Shown: positions 15,406 through 24,346 of the stretch, piece by piece
How the letters are laid out: every line of letters starts with the position of its first letter
Numbering within the stretch: position 1 is the stretch's first letter
Assembly (NCBI GenBank): GCA_049297375.1
Contig: JBAQUF010000046.1
Span: 1-45,830, forward strand
From: JAAZNV01 sp049297375
GTDB lineage: Bacteria > Patescibacteriota > WWE3 > UBA101185 > UBA10185
Direction: 5' to 3'
Length of the DNA stretch: 45,830 nt
Position numbers and translations under genes: made by a program
The notes under the pieces: generated by a model
What the model was told of the DNA's origin: nothing
What the model saw: the letters and a program-made list of their open reading frames with translations, nothing else
Databases searched by the model: none

Positions 15406-16288
15406 TCCGTGCCCTTGTGGCAGTAATAGTAAGTATAAACATTGTCACGAGGGAAAACTTTTCACTTTTAAAGCAGAAAGATTTAACATAGCTGCAAAAA
15501 AAGACGGTAAAACATTTAAATTATTCAACATCGCTTTTAATCAAAACCGAAATGGTCAGGCTAGTATTATAGTATCCTTTCCCTATTTGAAAGAATCACA
15601 AGGTCTATTATCTGTAGCAACATTTCCGAAAAATTTAACAAGAATTGAGCAACTTAGTCTGGAACCTGGAGGTAAAGTAACATCTCATAAAATTAAATAT
15701 AGTCATTGGATGGATGGAAATGTTCATTTTTCTCAGGATGGAAAGATATACACTCTTAAAAAAGATCCCTCAGACTCTCTGGTAAATGGTGTAGGTCACC
15801 TCTTTACCATACATATTAAAGATATTACTGGATTTGAGGAAAAAGTTGACGCTAAAGAGTTCACATCTAAAATAATTGATCTAGATGTGGAAATGATAGA
15901 TAAGGATAAAGACACTGTAAAATTCACAGCATGGTGGTATAAGGAAACTGTTATACATCCTCCTAGAGCAGAATTTTCAAGGATTTATAACTTTAAACAA
16001 GAAGAGGGAGTAATCAGTAAGGGTTTTGCTTTACAAGCACCAGATTGTTCGCCATTAACTGAATCAATACTTTTACTTTGTGCTAGACAAGAACATTTAA
16101 CCGAAGATCCTGGATCACATATCTTATTCTTAGGGGGTTTTGATAAAAGAGAGATTTTTAAAGATTTAAGTAAAGACTTTAAATTTTTGGCAATGATGTA
16201 CCCTGCCATGGACTATGAGGATTTAAAAACACGATTAGGGAGTGTTGATCTTAATAGCTCAGATATAGCTCCACAACTATCACTATAA
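15383..16288 (+). CDS. SEC-C motif protein, R-M operon
   Basis: A 301-aa protein beginning with a SEC-C zinc motif (IGRNDPCPCGSNSKYKHC, residues 4-21), the small metal-binding tail also found in SecA and often joined to nucleic-acid or defence proteins. The remaining 270 residues look beta-rich (many alternating hydrophobic strands, for example QASIIVSFPYL, HLFTIHIKDI) and match nothing I know. The ATG lies inside the end of the zinc-ribbon gene, so the two are coupled. Its place after hsdMSR suggests an accessory role in the restriction operon, but no direct evidence is visible. Confidence 0.75.
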   Translation: MQKIGRNDPCPCGSNSKYKHCHEGKLFTFKAERFNIAAKKDGKTFKLFNIAFNQNRNGQASIIVSFPYLKESQGLLSVATFPKNLTRIEQLSLEPGGKVTSHKIKYSHWMDGNVHFSQDGKIYTLKKDPSDSLVNGVGHLFTIHIKDITGFEEKVDAKEFTSKIIDLDVEMIDKDKDTVKFTAWWYKETVIHPPRAEFSRIYNFKQEEGVISKGFALQAPDCSPLTESILLLCARQEHLTEDPGSHILFLGGFDKREIFKDLSKDFKFLAMMYPAMDYEDLKTRLGSVDLNSSDIAPQLSL

Positions 16289-16395
16289 AATGTTACTTCA
16301 AGCGCAAACTTGTAAAATACTTTGAAACATCACCAAAACATCAACCAATTGGTTTAGATTAGCCTCCACTACCGACCCCAAAGCACCTTAATATT

Positions 16396-16662
16396 CTACT
16401 TACCGTTTAACATCTTGGACCAGATTTCTGTGTCCTTATTCTTAATACCTAAATTGTATTCAACTGAGGTTTTAATGTACCAAACAATATAAAGGTCTAT
16501 TTTGGTATTCACCCTCTTATTTTCAGAATACTTATTAAGTCCAATAAGGAGACCCTCAACTGCTGGGTTGAGATCTGATTTATATTTGTTCGCTATATCT
16601 TTTGTTAAATTCAAAAGATTGGTTAGAAGAGATATTTGTTCTTTATTTAATGTTCTTTTCAT
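16396..16662 (-). CDS. Small sigma-70 region-2-like protein
   Basis: An 88-aa protein starting MKRTLNKEQISLLTNLL. The central segment AVEGLLIGLNKYSENK, a short polar stretch and then IDLYIVWYIKTSVEYNLGI recall sigma-70 region 2 (GLI-x-A-x-x-K-[FY]-D..., then Y-x-x-W-x-I-[KR]-x-[SA]-I). The segment that would bind the -35 element (region 4) is absent. It could be a fragment, an anti-sigma decoy or an unrelated helical protein; the resemblance is by eye only. It lies on the minus strand downstream of the Ser-rich 76-aa gene, convergent with the SEC-C gene. Confidence 0.5.
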   Translation of the reverse strand: MKRTLNKEQISLLTNLLNLTKDIANKYKSDLNPAVEGLLIGLNKYSENKRVNTKIDLYIVWYIKTSVEYNLGIKNKDTEIWSKMLNGK

Positions 16663-16735
16663 AATAAGTTACTCTATGGTAGCGGATATAATATTAGATA
16701 ATATAGCCGCTACCTTAAGAAAATTTGGATTACAT

Positions 16736-16966
16736 TCATTGTTGCGTTTGAGATTCACTGCCTGAATCCGAGCTAGAACTATCGTTACTACTAGAATCTC
16801 TGCTGGAGCTGTTGGTTTCTTCTTTAGATTCCCTGACTTCAAAATCTGAGCCAACAGCATCGTTTCTAGCTTGGTGCTCGGCTCTTGAAACCTCCTTTCC
16901 AGAGTCCCGATCACCATACGCTTCTTCTGAGTAATCCTGCGTATCTTCTCTAGTCCATCCGCACAT
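16736..16966 (-). CDS. Small acidic, serine-tailed protein
   Basis: A 76-aa protein starting MCGWTREDTQDYSEEAYGD. The first 45 residues are charged and rich in Glu, Asp and Arg; the last 30 are almost only Ser, Asp, Asn and Gln, as in a disordered linker. A very strong ribosome binding site (GGAGGTGAG, 4 bases before TTGATG) supports ATG 16966 as start. A TATAAT box (17010-17015) on the minus strand lies upstream. An overlapping frame (16669-16917) is a shadow. No family recognised. Confidence 0.55.
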   Translation of the reverse strand: MCGWTREDTQDYSEEAYGDRDSGKEVSRAEHQARNDAVGSDFEVRESKEETNSSSRDSSSNDSSSSDSGSESQTQQ

Positions 16967-17009
16967 CAAACTCTCACCTCCTATTGCCTTAGGCTTAAGA
17001 TATAAGTAG

Positions 17010-17050
17010 ATTATAACACCGTTGTAAAATTAACTTTTTGCAAGTAGCAT
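17010..17050. promoter_or_regulatory. Back-to-back promoter boxes, 76-aa gene and hisS
   Basis: Minus strand: TATAAT at 17010-17015 faces the 76-aa gene, without a clear -35. Plus strand: TTGTAA (17022-17027), 17 bases, TAGCAT (17045-17050) faces hisS, giving a leader of about 20 bases. Both are by-eye matches. Confidence 0.35.
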
Positions 17051-17076
17051 AAAGGAGTAAGTCATTTTTATAAAAT

Positions 17077-18378
17077 ATGTCTAAAAATATAACAATACAA
17101 CCATATAAAGGAAGTAGAGACTTTTATCCTGAAGATATGAAGACAAGAAACTTCATATTCAATACATGGAAGAAGGTCTGTAAATCCTATGGTTACGAAG
17201 AATATGATGGTCCTTTTATTGAATCCTTTGATCTTTACGCAGCTAAATCAGGAGAAGAATTAGTAAATGAGCAACTTTACAGCTTTGAAGATAGAGGTAA
17301 AAGAAAAGTAGCAATAAGACCAGAAATGACTCCTACTTTAGCTCGTATGGTAGCTCAGAAGATAAATGAACTCCCCCGCCCTATTAGATGGTTTTCCATT
17401 GCAAACTTTTGGAGATACGAAAAACCTCAAAGAGGAAGGGGAAGAGAATTCTTCCAACTAAATTTAGATATATTTGGAATAGAAGGAGTTGAAGCTGATC
17501 TTGAAGTAATTTCCACATCAGTAGATATACTTAAAAGCTTTGGGGCTAAAGAAACAATGTTTGAAGTTAGATTTAATAACAGAAGACTTGCAGATGACAT
17601 ATATAAAGAGCTTGAAATTAGCTCTGAACAAAAAAAGATAGTAAATAAGGCACTAGATAAAAAACTTAAAATATCTCAAGAAGAATTTAACAACTGGTTA
17701 AAAGATGATGCAAGGCTATCTAGCACTCAACTTAAATCCTTAAATGAATACCTGGAGAATCCAATGCCAATGATCAAAAAAATACTACTCCGATCAAAAG
17801 GAGCACAAGAAGCCACTAAGCTTATGGATCTAATTGAAAAGCAGGATTTGAGTACATTTGTTAAGTTTAACCCAACCATAATTAGAGGCTTAGATTACTA
17901 TACTGGCAATGTATTTGAGGTATATGATTTGAACCCTCAAAACATCAGAGCAATTGCAGGAGGAGGAAGATACGATGATTTAGTAACTGCATTTGGGAAA
18001 GACAACTTGACTGGGACCGGATATGCAATGGGGGATATTACGCTTAAAGACTTTTTAGAAGGTTGGAATCTTCTTCCTAAGTTTGAAAATGAATGTGAAT
18101 ATCTAGTAACTTTGTGGCCATCAGAAGACCTTAAGTTCTTAGATAAAACCCTACAGATTTCTAAGGCTCTAAGAAACAAGGGTTTAAATGTTCAAACATG
18201 GTTGGAAAAAAATACAAAAATTGATAAACAGCTTAAGTATGCAGATAAGAAAGAGTGCAAATATGCTGTAATTATTGGGGAAAATGAGATAAAAGATAAT
18301 TTAGTAACCATTAAGAACCTAGCGAATTCCAGCCAAGAGACAAAGCCTTTAGAAAATTTCTTATCAGATATAGAATAA
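17077..18378 (+). CDS. hisS: Histidine-tRNA ligase
   Basis: A 433-aa class II aminoacyl-tRNA synthetase that charges tRNA-His. Motif 1 is in YKGSRDFYPEDM onward; motif 2 is around RPEMTPTLARM and FWRYEKPQRGRGREFFQ; the His-specific motifs RGLDYYTGNVFE and GGGRYDDLV (motif 3 region) are intact. The C-terminal 90 residues are the anticodon-binding domain. Length is normal for the bacterial enzyme. The EamA gene follows after 6 bases, suggesting co-transcription. Confidence 0.96.
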   Translation: MSKNITIQPYKGSRDFYPEDMKTRNFIFNTWKKVCKSYGYEEYDGPFIESFDLYAAKSGEELVNEQLYSFEDRGKRKVAIRPEMTPTLARMVAQKINELPRPIRWFSIANFWRYEKPQRGRGREFFQLNLDIFGIEGVEADLEVISTSVDILKSFGAKETMFEVRFNNRRLADDIYKELEISSEQKKIVNKALDKKLKISQEEFNNWLKDDARLSSTQLKSLNEYLENPMPMIKKILLRSKGAQEATKLMDLIEKQDLSTFVKFNPTIIRGLDYYTGNVFEVYDLNPQNIRAIAGGGRYDDLVTAFGKDNLTGTGYAMGDITLKDFLEGWNLLPKFENECEYLVTLWPSEDLKFLDKTLQISKALRNKGLNVQTWLEKNTKIDKQLKYADKKECKYAVIIGENEIKDNLVTIKNLANSSQETKPLENFLSDIE

Positions 18379-18384
18379 ATAATA

Positions 18385-19386
18385 ATGTTTGGAAAGAACC
18401 TGCCCAAAAATCTTACTCTTGCATATATTGCATTAACTGGCGCCACCATTTTATGGGGGGCAGCAAATCCCATAATTAAGCTTACACTAGGCTATATACC
18501 ACCAGTTACATTCTTGTTCTTAAGATTTTTAATAGCTTGTGTAATTCTACTACCTTATGTTTTATATGAACTTCAAAAAACTAAAATTGATAAAAGAGAT
18601 TATTTAAATATATTTTTATTTGGCTTATTCTCCCAAACCTCACTAATCTTAATTTTTATTGGTCTTGAATACACAACTGTTATAGAAGCGTCAATAATTG
18701 GTATTCTTGGATCTATTCTTGCTGTAGCTGCGGGTCATTATTTCTATAAAGATAAAGTAAACAAGGATGTTAAAAAAGGACTAGTTATTGCATCTTTGGG
18801 AACTTTATTCATTGTTATTGAACCGTTATTTACAGGCAATATTCATAATACTAACTTGATTGAAAGAACATTTGGAAACTTTTTAGTGCTTTTATACAAC
18901 ATAACATGGGTCATATTTATTGTATGGTCAAAATTTAGTATGGGAGAAGAAAGATCTTCTTTGTTGAAAAAAGCTTTAAGTTTTATCCACTTAAAACCAA
19001 TGTCAAAAAATTATTCTTCAACTCTTCTTACAGCACTAGCATTGTTTGTTGGATTAGCAACCATTACACCTTTAGCTCTTTTAGAAAATATGGGGTACAT
19101 AGGAAATATTTCAACGTTCGACGTATTTTCCATTAGACCTATTGGTTTAATTGGACTATTTTACATGGCAATATGCTCTTCAATAATTGCCTATATGATG
19201 TATCAATGGTCTTTAAAGTACGTAAAGGTTTCAGATACTGCATTTTTTGGGTATTTAGCACCAGTATTGACACTCCCCTTTTCTTATATAATCCTAAAGG
19301 AAGTGCCAACAACACTAATGCTTATTGGAACAGCAGTAATAGGCATAGGAGTCTACACATCAGAAAAGAATTTAAATGATCGGTAG
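18385..19386 (+). CDS. EamA-family drug/metabolite transporter
   Basis: A 333-aa membrane protein with about ten hydrophobic helices in two EamA halves (residues about 10-145 and 180-325). The N-terminal WGAANPIIKLTL and the conserved helix-3 region of each half are typical of the DMT superfamily, for example YIPPVTFLFLRFLIACVILL in shortened form FLFLRFLIACVI. A hydrophilic loop of about 30 residues joins the halves. Such proteins export amino acids, nucleotides or drugs; the substrate cannot be read from sequence. It starts 6 bases after hisS. Confidence 0.85.
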   Translation: MFGKNLPKNLTLAYIALTGATILWGAANPIIKLTLGYIPPVTFLFLRFLIACVILLPYVLYELQKTKIDKRDYLNIFLFGLFSQTSLILIFIGLEYTTVIEASIIGILGSILAVAAGHYFYKDKVNKDVKKGLVIASLGTLFIVIEPLFTGNIHNTNLIERTFGNFLVLLYNITWVIFIVWSKFSMGEERSSLLKKALSFIHLKPMSKNYSSTLLTALALFVGLATITPLALLENMGYIGNISTFDVFSIRPIGLIGLFYMAICSSIIAYMMYQWSLKYVKVSDTAFFGYLAPVLTLPFSYIILKEVPTTLMLIGTAVIGIGVYTSEKNLNDR

Positions 19387-19439
19387 AACCGACAACATAC
19401 TTGTCCGCAAATATAAATCCTGATATACTGCATCTCGTC

Positions 19440-19784
19440 ATGAAAAAGGATATACACCCAAAACTAAATACTTGTGTTGTTACATGCGCATGTGGAAACA
19501 CGTTTACAACAGTTTCCACTCTACCTTCCGTAACGGTGGAGATTTGTAGTGCTTGTCATCCTTTCTATACAGGACAAAGTAAATTTGTTGATACAGAAGG
19601 AAGAATAGACAAATTTTCAAAGAGATTAAAATTAGCAGAAGAAAAAAAGAAGAAAGCAGATGAACTTAAAGTATCTAGATCTGCAAAGAAAAAAGGTCCT
19701 GTAGCTTCAAAAGATTTAACATTAAAAGAAATGCTTCAAAAAGCAAAGGCTGAGGAAGAATCAAAGAAACAAGCTGAAGAGTAG
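19440..19784 (+). CDS. rpmE: 50S ribosomal protein bL31
   Basis: A 114-aa protein. The N-terminal 75 residues are bL31 with the zinc ligands of the C+ form: TCACGNTF and ICSACHPFYTGQ. I start it at ATG 19440 (MKKDIHPKLN), the normal bL31 start; the frame remains open upstream to a TTG. After the core comes a Lys/Glu-rich tail of about 40 residues (KLAEEKKKKADEL onward), longer than in model bacteria, as often seen in small-genome lineages. It precedes prfA, a frequent rpmE-prfA arrangement. Confidence 0.93.
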   Translation: MKKDIHPKLNTCVVTCACGNTFTTVSTLPSVTVEICSACHPFYTGQSKFVDTEGRIDKFSKRLKLAEEKKKKADELKVSRSAKKKGPVASKDLTLKEMLQKAKAEEESKKQAEE

Positions 19785-19835
19785 ATTATAATTTCTAAAT
19801 TTTCCAAGATATTAAATTGAAAGTACAATATACCT

Positions 19836-20801
19836 GTGGATCAAACACATAACTATATTCAAAAAGAAATAGAAAGAATAGAAAAAGAAATAGAATCCAG
19901 TAAAAGAACTCTAGAAGGTGAAAACGATATTGAAATGAAGAAGTTGTACGAAGAAGAAATTTTGAATCTTCAAAAGCAAAAAAAAGAAGTAGAAAAATCA
20001 TTAAACATTTCAAACTTTCAAGTAGGAAAAAAAGAAGTAGACGATGGAGATTTTAACTTAGATCCAAATGTTGCAACTATGGAAATTAGATCTGGAACAG
20101 GGGGAGATGAGGCAGGGTTATTTGCTAAGGATTTATTTAGAATGTATTCAAGATATGGAGAAAAGGCTAAATGGAAGATAACAGAAGAGTACCTTAATGA
20201 AAATGAAGTAGGTGGAATTAAGACTTTAATAGCTGACATTAAAGGACAAGATGTGTATAAATTACTAAGAAATGAGTCTGGAGTACATAGGGTACAAAGA
20301 ATACCAGTAACAGAAGCTGGGGGAAGAACTCATACTTCTACAGCCACAGTAGCAGTTCTTCCAAAGCTAAAAAATATAAATATTGAAATAAGACCAGATG
20401 ATTTAAAATGGGAGTTTTATAGGTCTGGGGGAAAGGGTGGACAAAATGTAAATAAAGTATCAACAGCAGTTAGACTTACCCATATACCAACAGGAACAAT
20501 TGTTGAATGCCAAGAAGAAAGATATCAAGGAAAAAACAGAGAAAAGGCTTTAGGTATTCTCCACTCCAAACTTTATACTCAAATGCAAGAACAACATGTT
20601 AAAAGTATAACTGACTTAAGATCATCTCAAGTAGGAACAGGGGAACGCAGTGAAAAGATAAGAACATATAATTTTCCACAGGATAGGATTACAGATCATA
20701 GAATAAATAAAAATTGGCATAGCATTGAAAGAGTTATGAATGGAGATATAGAAAAAATACTAGAAGAGTGCTCACTAATTGAATCTAAGGATAACAGTTA
20801 A
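19836..20801 (+). CDS. prfA: Peptide chain release factor 1
   Basis: A 321-aa RF1 that reads UAA and UAG. The N-terminal coiled coil is short. The stop-codon-reading motif is IPVTEAGGRTHTST, where PVT fits RF1 (RF2 has SPF). The catalytic GGQ is in SGGKGGQNVNKVSTAVR. The start is GTG at 19836. It ends 6 bases before the convergent ctp gene. The usual next gene, prmC, is not here. No RF2 is visible, but UGA serves as a stop for several genes, so one should exist elsewhere. Confidence 0.95.
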   Translation: MDQTHNYIQKEIERIEKEIESSKRTLEGENDIEMKKLYEEEILNLQKQKKEVEKSLNISNFQVGKKEVDDGDFNLDPNVATMEIRSGTGGDEAGLFAKDLFRMYSRYGEKAKWKITEEYLNENEVGGIKTLIADIKGQDVYKLLRNESGVHRVQRIPVTEAGGRTHTSTATVAVLPKLKNINIEIRPDDLKWEFYRSGGKGGQNVNKVSTAVRLTHIPTGTIVECQEERYQGKNREKALGILHSKLYTQMQEQHVKSITDLRSSQVGTGERSEKIRTYNFPQDRITDHRINKNWHSIERVMNGDIEKILEECSLIESKDNS

Positions 20802-20807
20802 GACAAG

Positions 20808-22031
20808 TTAAATCTGCTTTGCAAGTTCTAAAGCTTTTTCAAGCTGAGTATCTTTTCCTGCTGCAGAGTCTTCGCTTGTTATCTCAACTTTTATATCAGG
20901 TTCAAGACCTTTTTTATGAATCCACACTTTGTTTGGAGTAAGCCATTTTGCAATGGTTATATGGATACCAGAACCATCCTCAAAATCTTGTGCATCTTGA
21001 ATGGTTCCCTTTCCAAACGATTTCATTCCAATAAGCTCGGCTCCAATGTTATCTCTTAGAGCAGCTGCCAATATTTCAGAAGCAGAAGCACTACCTTCAT
21101 CAATAAGAACAAGCACTTCTGGAACATCCCCAAACACCCCTACTCTGCTGGCATTAAGAGGAACTTGCTCCCCAGTAGCTTCTTCTTCATAAACAACAGT
21201 TTTACCTCTAAAAAATTCTTCACTAATATGAACTGCTGATTGAAGATAACCTCCAGGATTCCCTCTCACATCTACTATTATTGCGTCCAGTTCCTTCACT
21301 TTTATATTTATTTCAGACACTGCCTTGTCCCATTCCTCATTTGTTTCTGGTCCAAACCTGCTCACCCTCACATATACGGTCCCGTCTCCTTTATCTTCCC
21401 AAGTTACACTAGCTACAGTTATCAACCCCCTGGTAATGGACAAATCTCTTGGTTGTTCATCACCTGTTTGGATAGAAAGATTAATCTTTGTACCGGCAGA
21501 ACCCCTGATTTTGACTACTGCTTCACTTACAGATAACCCAAAGGTAGATTCATCTTCAATCTTAATTATTTTATCTCCAGGTTTAATTCCAGCGTTTTTT
21601 GCTGGAGATCCATCAAACGGAGATACAATAATTATCTGATTATCTTTAAGTCCAAGCTCAGCTCCAATACCTTCATACTTCCCCCCTAAAGCATCTCCAA
21701 AGCTTTTATTAACATCAGGTGTTAAAAATGATGTATAAGGATCACCTAGAGAGTCCACCATGCCAGATATTGCACCATAAAGCATTTTCTGAGGATCAAC
21801 AGGTCTTTCCAGGTATGAGTTATTCAAAAGATCCCAGACATTCCAAAACAATGAAAAATCAATTTCTTTATCAGCTGGATATTGATTAATTACTTCTATT
21901 TTTGGTGGATTTTTTCTTACCTCAAATATGAAGCCTCTTTTTCCCATGTAGTAACCACCGTAGAAAAATCCTACAGCTACTAGAAAGATTATTAATAAAC
22001 GCTGAAATTTCTGAAACTTTAGTGTTTTCAT
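20808..22031 (-). CDS. C-terminal processing peptidase (S41, PDZ)
   Basis: A 407-aa membrane-anchored serine protease. An N-terminal membrane helix (about residues 12-28) is followed by a linker, the GDPYTSFLTPD segment, a PDZ domain (about 115-195) and the S41 catalytic domain: DVRGNPGGYLQSAV, the nucleophile Ser in GSASASEILAAAL and the Lys base in GMKSFGKGTIQ. It would act outside the cytoplasmic membrane, trimming C-termini of exported proteins. It overlaps the upstream 329-aa gene by 4 bases (ATGA). Length and motifs are normal for the CtpA/Prc family. Confidence 0.93.
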   Translation of the reverse strand: MKTLKFQKFQRLLIIFLVAVGFFYGGYYMGKRGFIFEVRKNPPKIEVINQYPADKEIDFSLFWNVWDLLNNSYLERPVDPQKMLYGAISGMVDSLGDPYTSFLTPDVNKSFGDALGGKYEGIGAELGLKDNQIIIVSPFDGSPAKNAGIKPGDKIIKIEDESTFGLSVSEAVVKIRGSAGTKINLSIQTGDEQPRDLSITRGLITVASVTWEDKGDGTVYVRVSRFGPETNEEWDKAVSEINIKVKELDAIIVDVRGNPGGYLQSAVHISEEFFRGKTVVYEEEATGEQVPLNASRVGVFGDVPEVLVLIDEGSASASEILAAALRDNIGAELIGMKSFGKGTIQDAQDFEDGSGIHITIAKWLTPNKVWIHKKGLEPDIKVEITSEDSAAGKDTQLEKALELAKQI

Positions 22032-23017
22032 TCTAATATAAAGAAATTTGGCGACCTTATCTCCACTGAATTTTTATCTATACCGAACTTAACAAATATA
22101 CTAGATTCACAAGCTCTGTCAACAACTCCAATCCATCCAAAGTATGGATCTTGAAACACTTGCACTGTCATACCTAAATCTACATGTTTAATGGGCTCTA
22201 ACTTTTCCCTATTAGGATTGGGTATAGTACTAACCTCTAAAGGAATAGGAATTCTCAAGAGGTTCTTATCTCCTTCAAAAAACACATATCTATAAGAAAC
22301 AGAACTTAACATTTTATAAACAGAATCGGGAGTTTTTATCTTTCCAAAACCTGAAATGATCCCAAGGGGAAAATTATGATTTTTAGCAAAATCAAAAACT
22401 TCCCTATGAGTGCTACCTGCTATTACAGCACTTGCTTCCATTTCATATGCTCTTTCCACCACATCCAAACCAACGTAGTGTCCTATATACACAATCTTTC
22501 CTTTTATTCCTTTTGCAAAATTCTCAAGATAAGATCTTTTAAGAACATCTGTAGGGTTGGGAAAAACCACTAATTCTCCAGATGCTTGTACTTTTGTACT
22601 TGCAGAAAAAAGAATGTCCTTCATTTGAGTTTCTAGAAGAACTGATCTTTTATTATAAACAGACTTTACTACTCCCCAAACTCCAGATAACACAACACAT
22701 CTCTTATCTATCTCCTCAAACGCATAGAATTTTTCATGCAATGATAGATTACCGTCATACGGAGCAAAAACTTTGTTGGATCGAGTTTTTCCAAGCAAAG
22801 ACCCAGCATAGTAATACCTTTTATCTGTCTTTAAAGCATGAGGCTTAAAACTCTTTGGAAGTACTAACTCTCTTTGAGAAAAAAGACAGTCACCTAAGTG
22901 ATCAAAAGGTTCGACTCTATCTCCAGCTGATACTGATATATTTCCTTCGACTGGAAGGGTTCTTTCCACAAAGCACTTACTATTTTGTTTTATTCTTTTT
23001 ATAACTGGTACCAACAT
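22028..23017 (-). CDS. Unknown protein, lipoyl-like N-terminus
   Basis: A 329-aa soluble protein. Residues 20-45 (VEGNISVSAGDRVEPFDHLGD) recall a lipoyl/biotinyl or barrel-sandwich hybrid segment, here shown as GNISVSAGDRVEPFDHLG, and the phrase VFAPYDGNLS repeats that style. The middle (ASAVIAGSTHREVFDFAKNH) looks like an alpha/beta unit. The C-terminus (LGMTVQVFQDPYFGWIGVV) resembles a small KOW/SH3-like barrel. It is coupled to ctp downstream and lies 2 bases after the 345-aa gene, so the three form one operon. Function unknown; a link to the cell envelope would fit the ctp neighbour. Confidence 0.6.
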   Translation of the reverse strand: MLVPVIKRIKQNSKCFVERTLPVEGNISVSAGDRVEPFDHLGDCLFSQRELVLPKSFKPHALKTDKRYYYAGSLLGKTRSNKVFAPYDGNLSLHEKFYAFEEIDKRCVVLSGVWGVVKSVYNKRSVLLETQMKDILFSASTKVQASGELVVFPNPTDVLKRSYLENFAKGIKGKIVYIGHYVGLDVVERAYEMEASAVIAGSTHREVFDFAKNHNFPLGIISGFGKIKTPDSVYKMLSSVSYRYVFFEGDKNLLRIPIPLEVSTIPNPNREKLEPIKHVDLGMTVQVFQDPYFGWIGVVDRACESSIFVKFGIDKNSVEIRSPNFFILE

Positions 23018-23019
23018 AT

Positions 23020-24057
23020 CTATTTACTCTCAATATCCCTATAGGAGTTTCCAAACTGTTTTATACAATCGTTAAGTATTTTTACACTAGAATATAAGCT
23101 TTCATCGTTAATTCTTGTATCAAATATGATACCTACTTCCCCACCTAGTGTAGAAATATCCATTGAACCTAAGTCAGAACTTTTAATAGACAATTTTGCA
23201 GGTGAATCAAGTTTTAGAGGCATCACAGAAACTTTATCTTTATCAATTTCAATAAATTGATCCTCGCCTACTTTTGTACTTAACAGACATTCAACTGAAC
23301 CCTTTGTTTTTATAAGCAAACCAATATTTTCTAAGTAATCTTCTTCGTATATATCATCATCTTTATCATACATTTTCAGCAATTGTATGAGGGGAAAAGC
23401 ATTCTTATTATCCATATACAAGTTATAAATCCCCGATCCTCTAATTAAGTCTAAAAGCAAGACGTAGTTAAGTTCTTTACTACAAACGTTTTGTGCAAAT
23501 CTTCCACCAGTAAAAACAATCTTTTTTTTGTTCTCAATTTTAAAATTATTAGGTAACTTCTTAGATATATTTTTATCAAAATTACTTTGAGTGGATAAAT
23601 CATCAGAAACTATCTGCGGATAAATACAAAGATTTGAGTAGTAATCAAGCTCACCAAAGTCTCTATTTCCTGTGGATGATTCAGTATCCTCATTGCAAAG
23701 TGAGAAGGAGTTTATGAAATTGTTTGCTATCAAGGAAGAATTATTAACAACGATCGGAAAATAGTCTGTGGAGTTTTGAACTAGATTCATTATTCCCACT
23801 TTAAGCTTTGAGTTATCTATAAAATCAGGAGCTTCTAAGAATCCAGATACTATTATATTACAAGAGCTTATCTTAATCTTTCTTTCACCCAAAAACTTCT
23901 CGATCAGAAATTTATAGAAATCCTTACTGTTGCATTGATTTGATAGAGTACCCTCCGAGTAAACATAAGGAAAAGTGAAAAATTCAACACTCTTTGTTTC
24001 TTTTCTCAACAAAAAACTAACAACAGAAGTATCAAAATAGGCAGCTAATAGAGGCAT
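23020..24057 (-). CDS. Unknown protein, possible GlmL/ASKHA-like fold
   Basis: A 345-aa protein. The start LLAAYFDTSVVSFLLRK looks like the beta-hairpin phosphate-1 region of actin/hexokinase-like proteins, VFTGGRFAQN resembles a phosphate-2/adenosine segment, and LGGEVGIIFDTR resembles the C-terminal end of GlmL/MutL (glutamate mutase activator) relatives. Key glycines and acids are only partly present, so ATP binding is doubtful. It sits between rpsR and the 329-aa gene in a minus-strand run. Named function cannot be given. Confidence 0.5.
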   Translation of the reverse strand: MPLLAAYFDTSVVSFLLRKETKSVEFFTFPYVYSEGTLSNQCNSKDFYKFLIEKFLGERKIKISSCNIIVSGFLEAPDFIDNSKLKVGIMNLVQNSTDYFPIVVNNSSLIANNFINSFSLCNEDTESSTGNRDFGELDYYSNLCIYPQIVSDDLSTQSNFDKNISKKLPNNFKIENKKKIVFTGGRFAQNVCSKELNYVLLLDLIRGSGIYNLYMDNKNAFPLIQLLKMYDKDDDIYEEDYLENIGLLIKTKGSVECLLSTKVGEDQFIEIDKDKVSVMPLKLDSPAKLSIKSSDLGSMDISTLGGEVGIIFDTRINDESLYSSVKILNDCIKQFGNSYRDIESK

Positions 24058-24076
24058 AAATATATGATAACAACGT

Positions 24077-24334
24077 CTACAGAGCGTGTCTATCAGTATA
24101 GGGCAAAAGCCCCATGTATCTGGCTTTTTTTATTTCAATTGCTAAAAGTCTTTGGTTTTTAGCTGTTAGACCACTGTATTTTTGAGGAATTATTTTTCCT
24201 CTTTCGTTTATAAATCTTCTTAACACCAATACATCTTTATAATCAGGCTTAGTTCCTGTTTGTTTAAAATAACAGTTCCTAGGTGTAGGTGCCCTTTTTT
24301 CTCTTTTTGGTCTTTTATCTTTTTTTAATGCCAT
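24077..24334 (-). CDS. rpsR: 30S ribosomal protein bS18
   Basis: An 85-aa bS18: basic N-terminus (KKDKRPKREKRAP), then CYFKQTGTKPDYKDV and the conserved core LRRFINERGKIIPQKYSGL followed by KNQRLLAIEIKKARYMGLLPY. It binds bS6 in the platform of the small subunit. It follows ssb in the rpsF-ssb-rpsR order found in most bacteria; the bL9 gene that often follows is replaced by an unknown ORF. A perfect hairpin lies just upstream of the start. Confidence 0.96.
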   Translation of the reverse strand: MALKKDKRPKREKRAPTPRNCYFKQTGTKPDYKDVLVLRRFINERGKIIPQKYSGLTAKNQRLLAIEIKKARYMGLLPYTDRHAL

Positions 24335-24346
24335 ATTTTTAAAAAC

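Noticed and set aside
21240..21639. Plus-strand ORFs over the ctp gene
   Set aside because: Antisense to the PDZ and S41 domains; no sign of independent coding.
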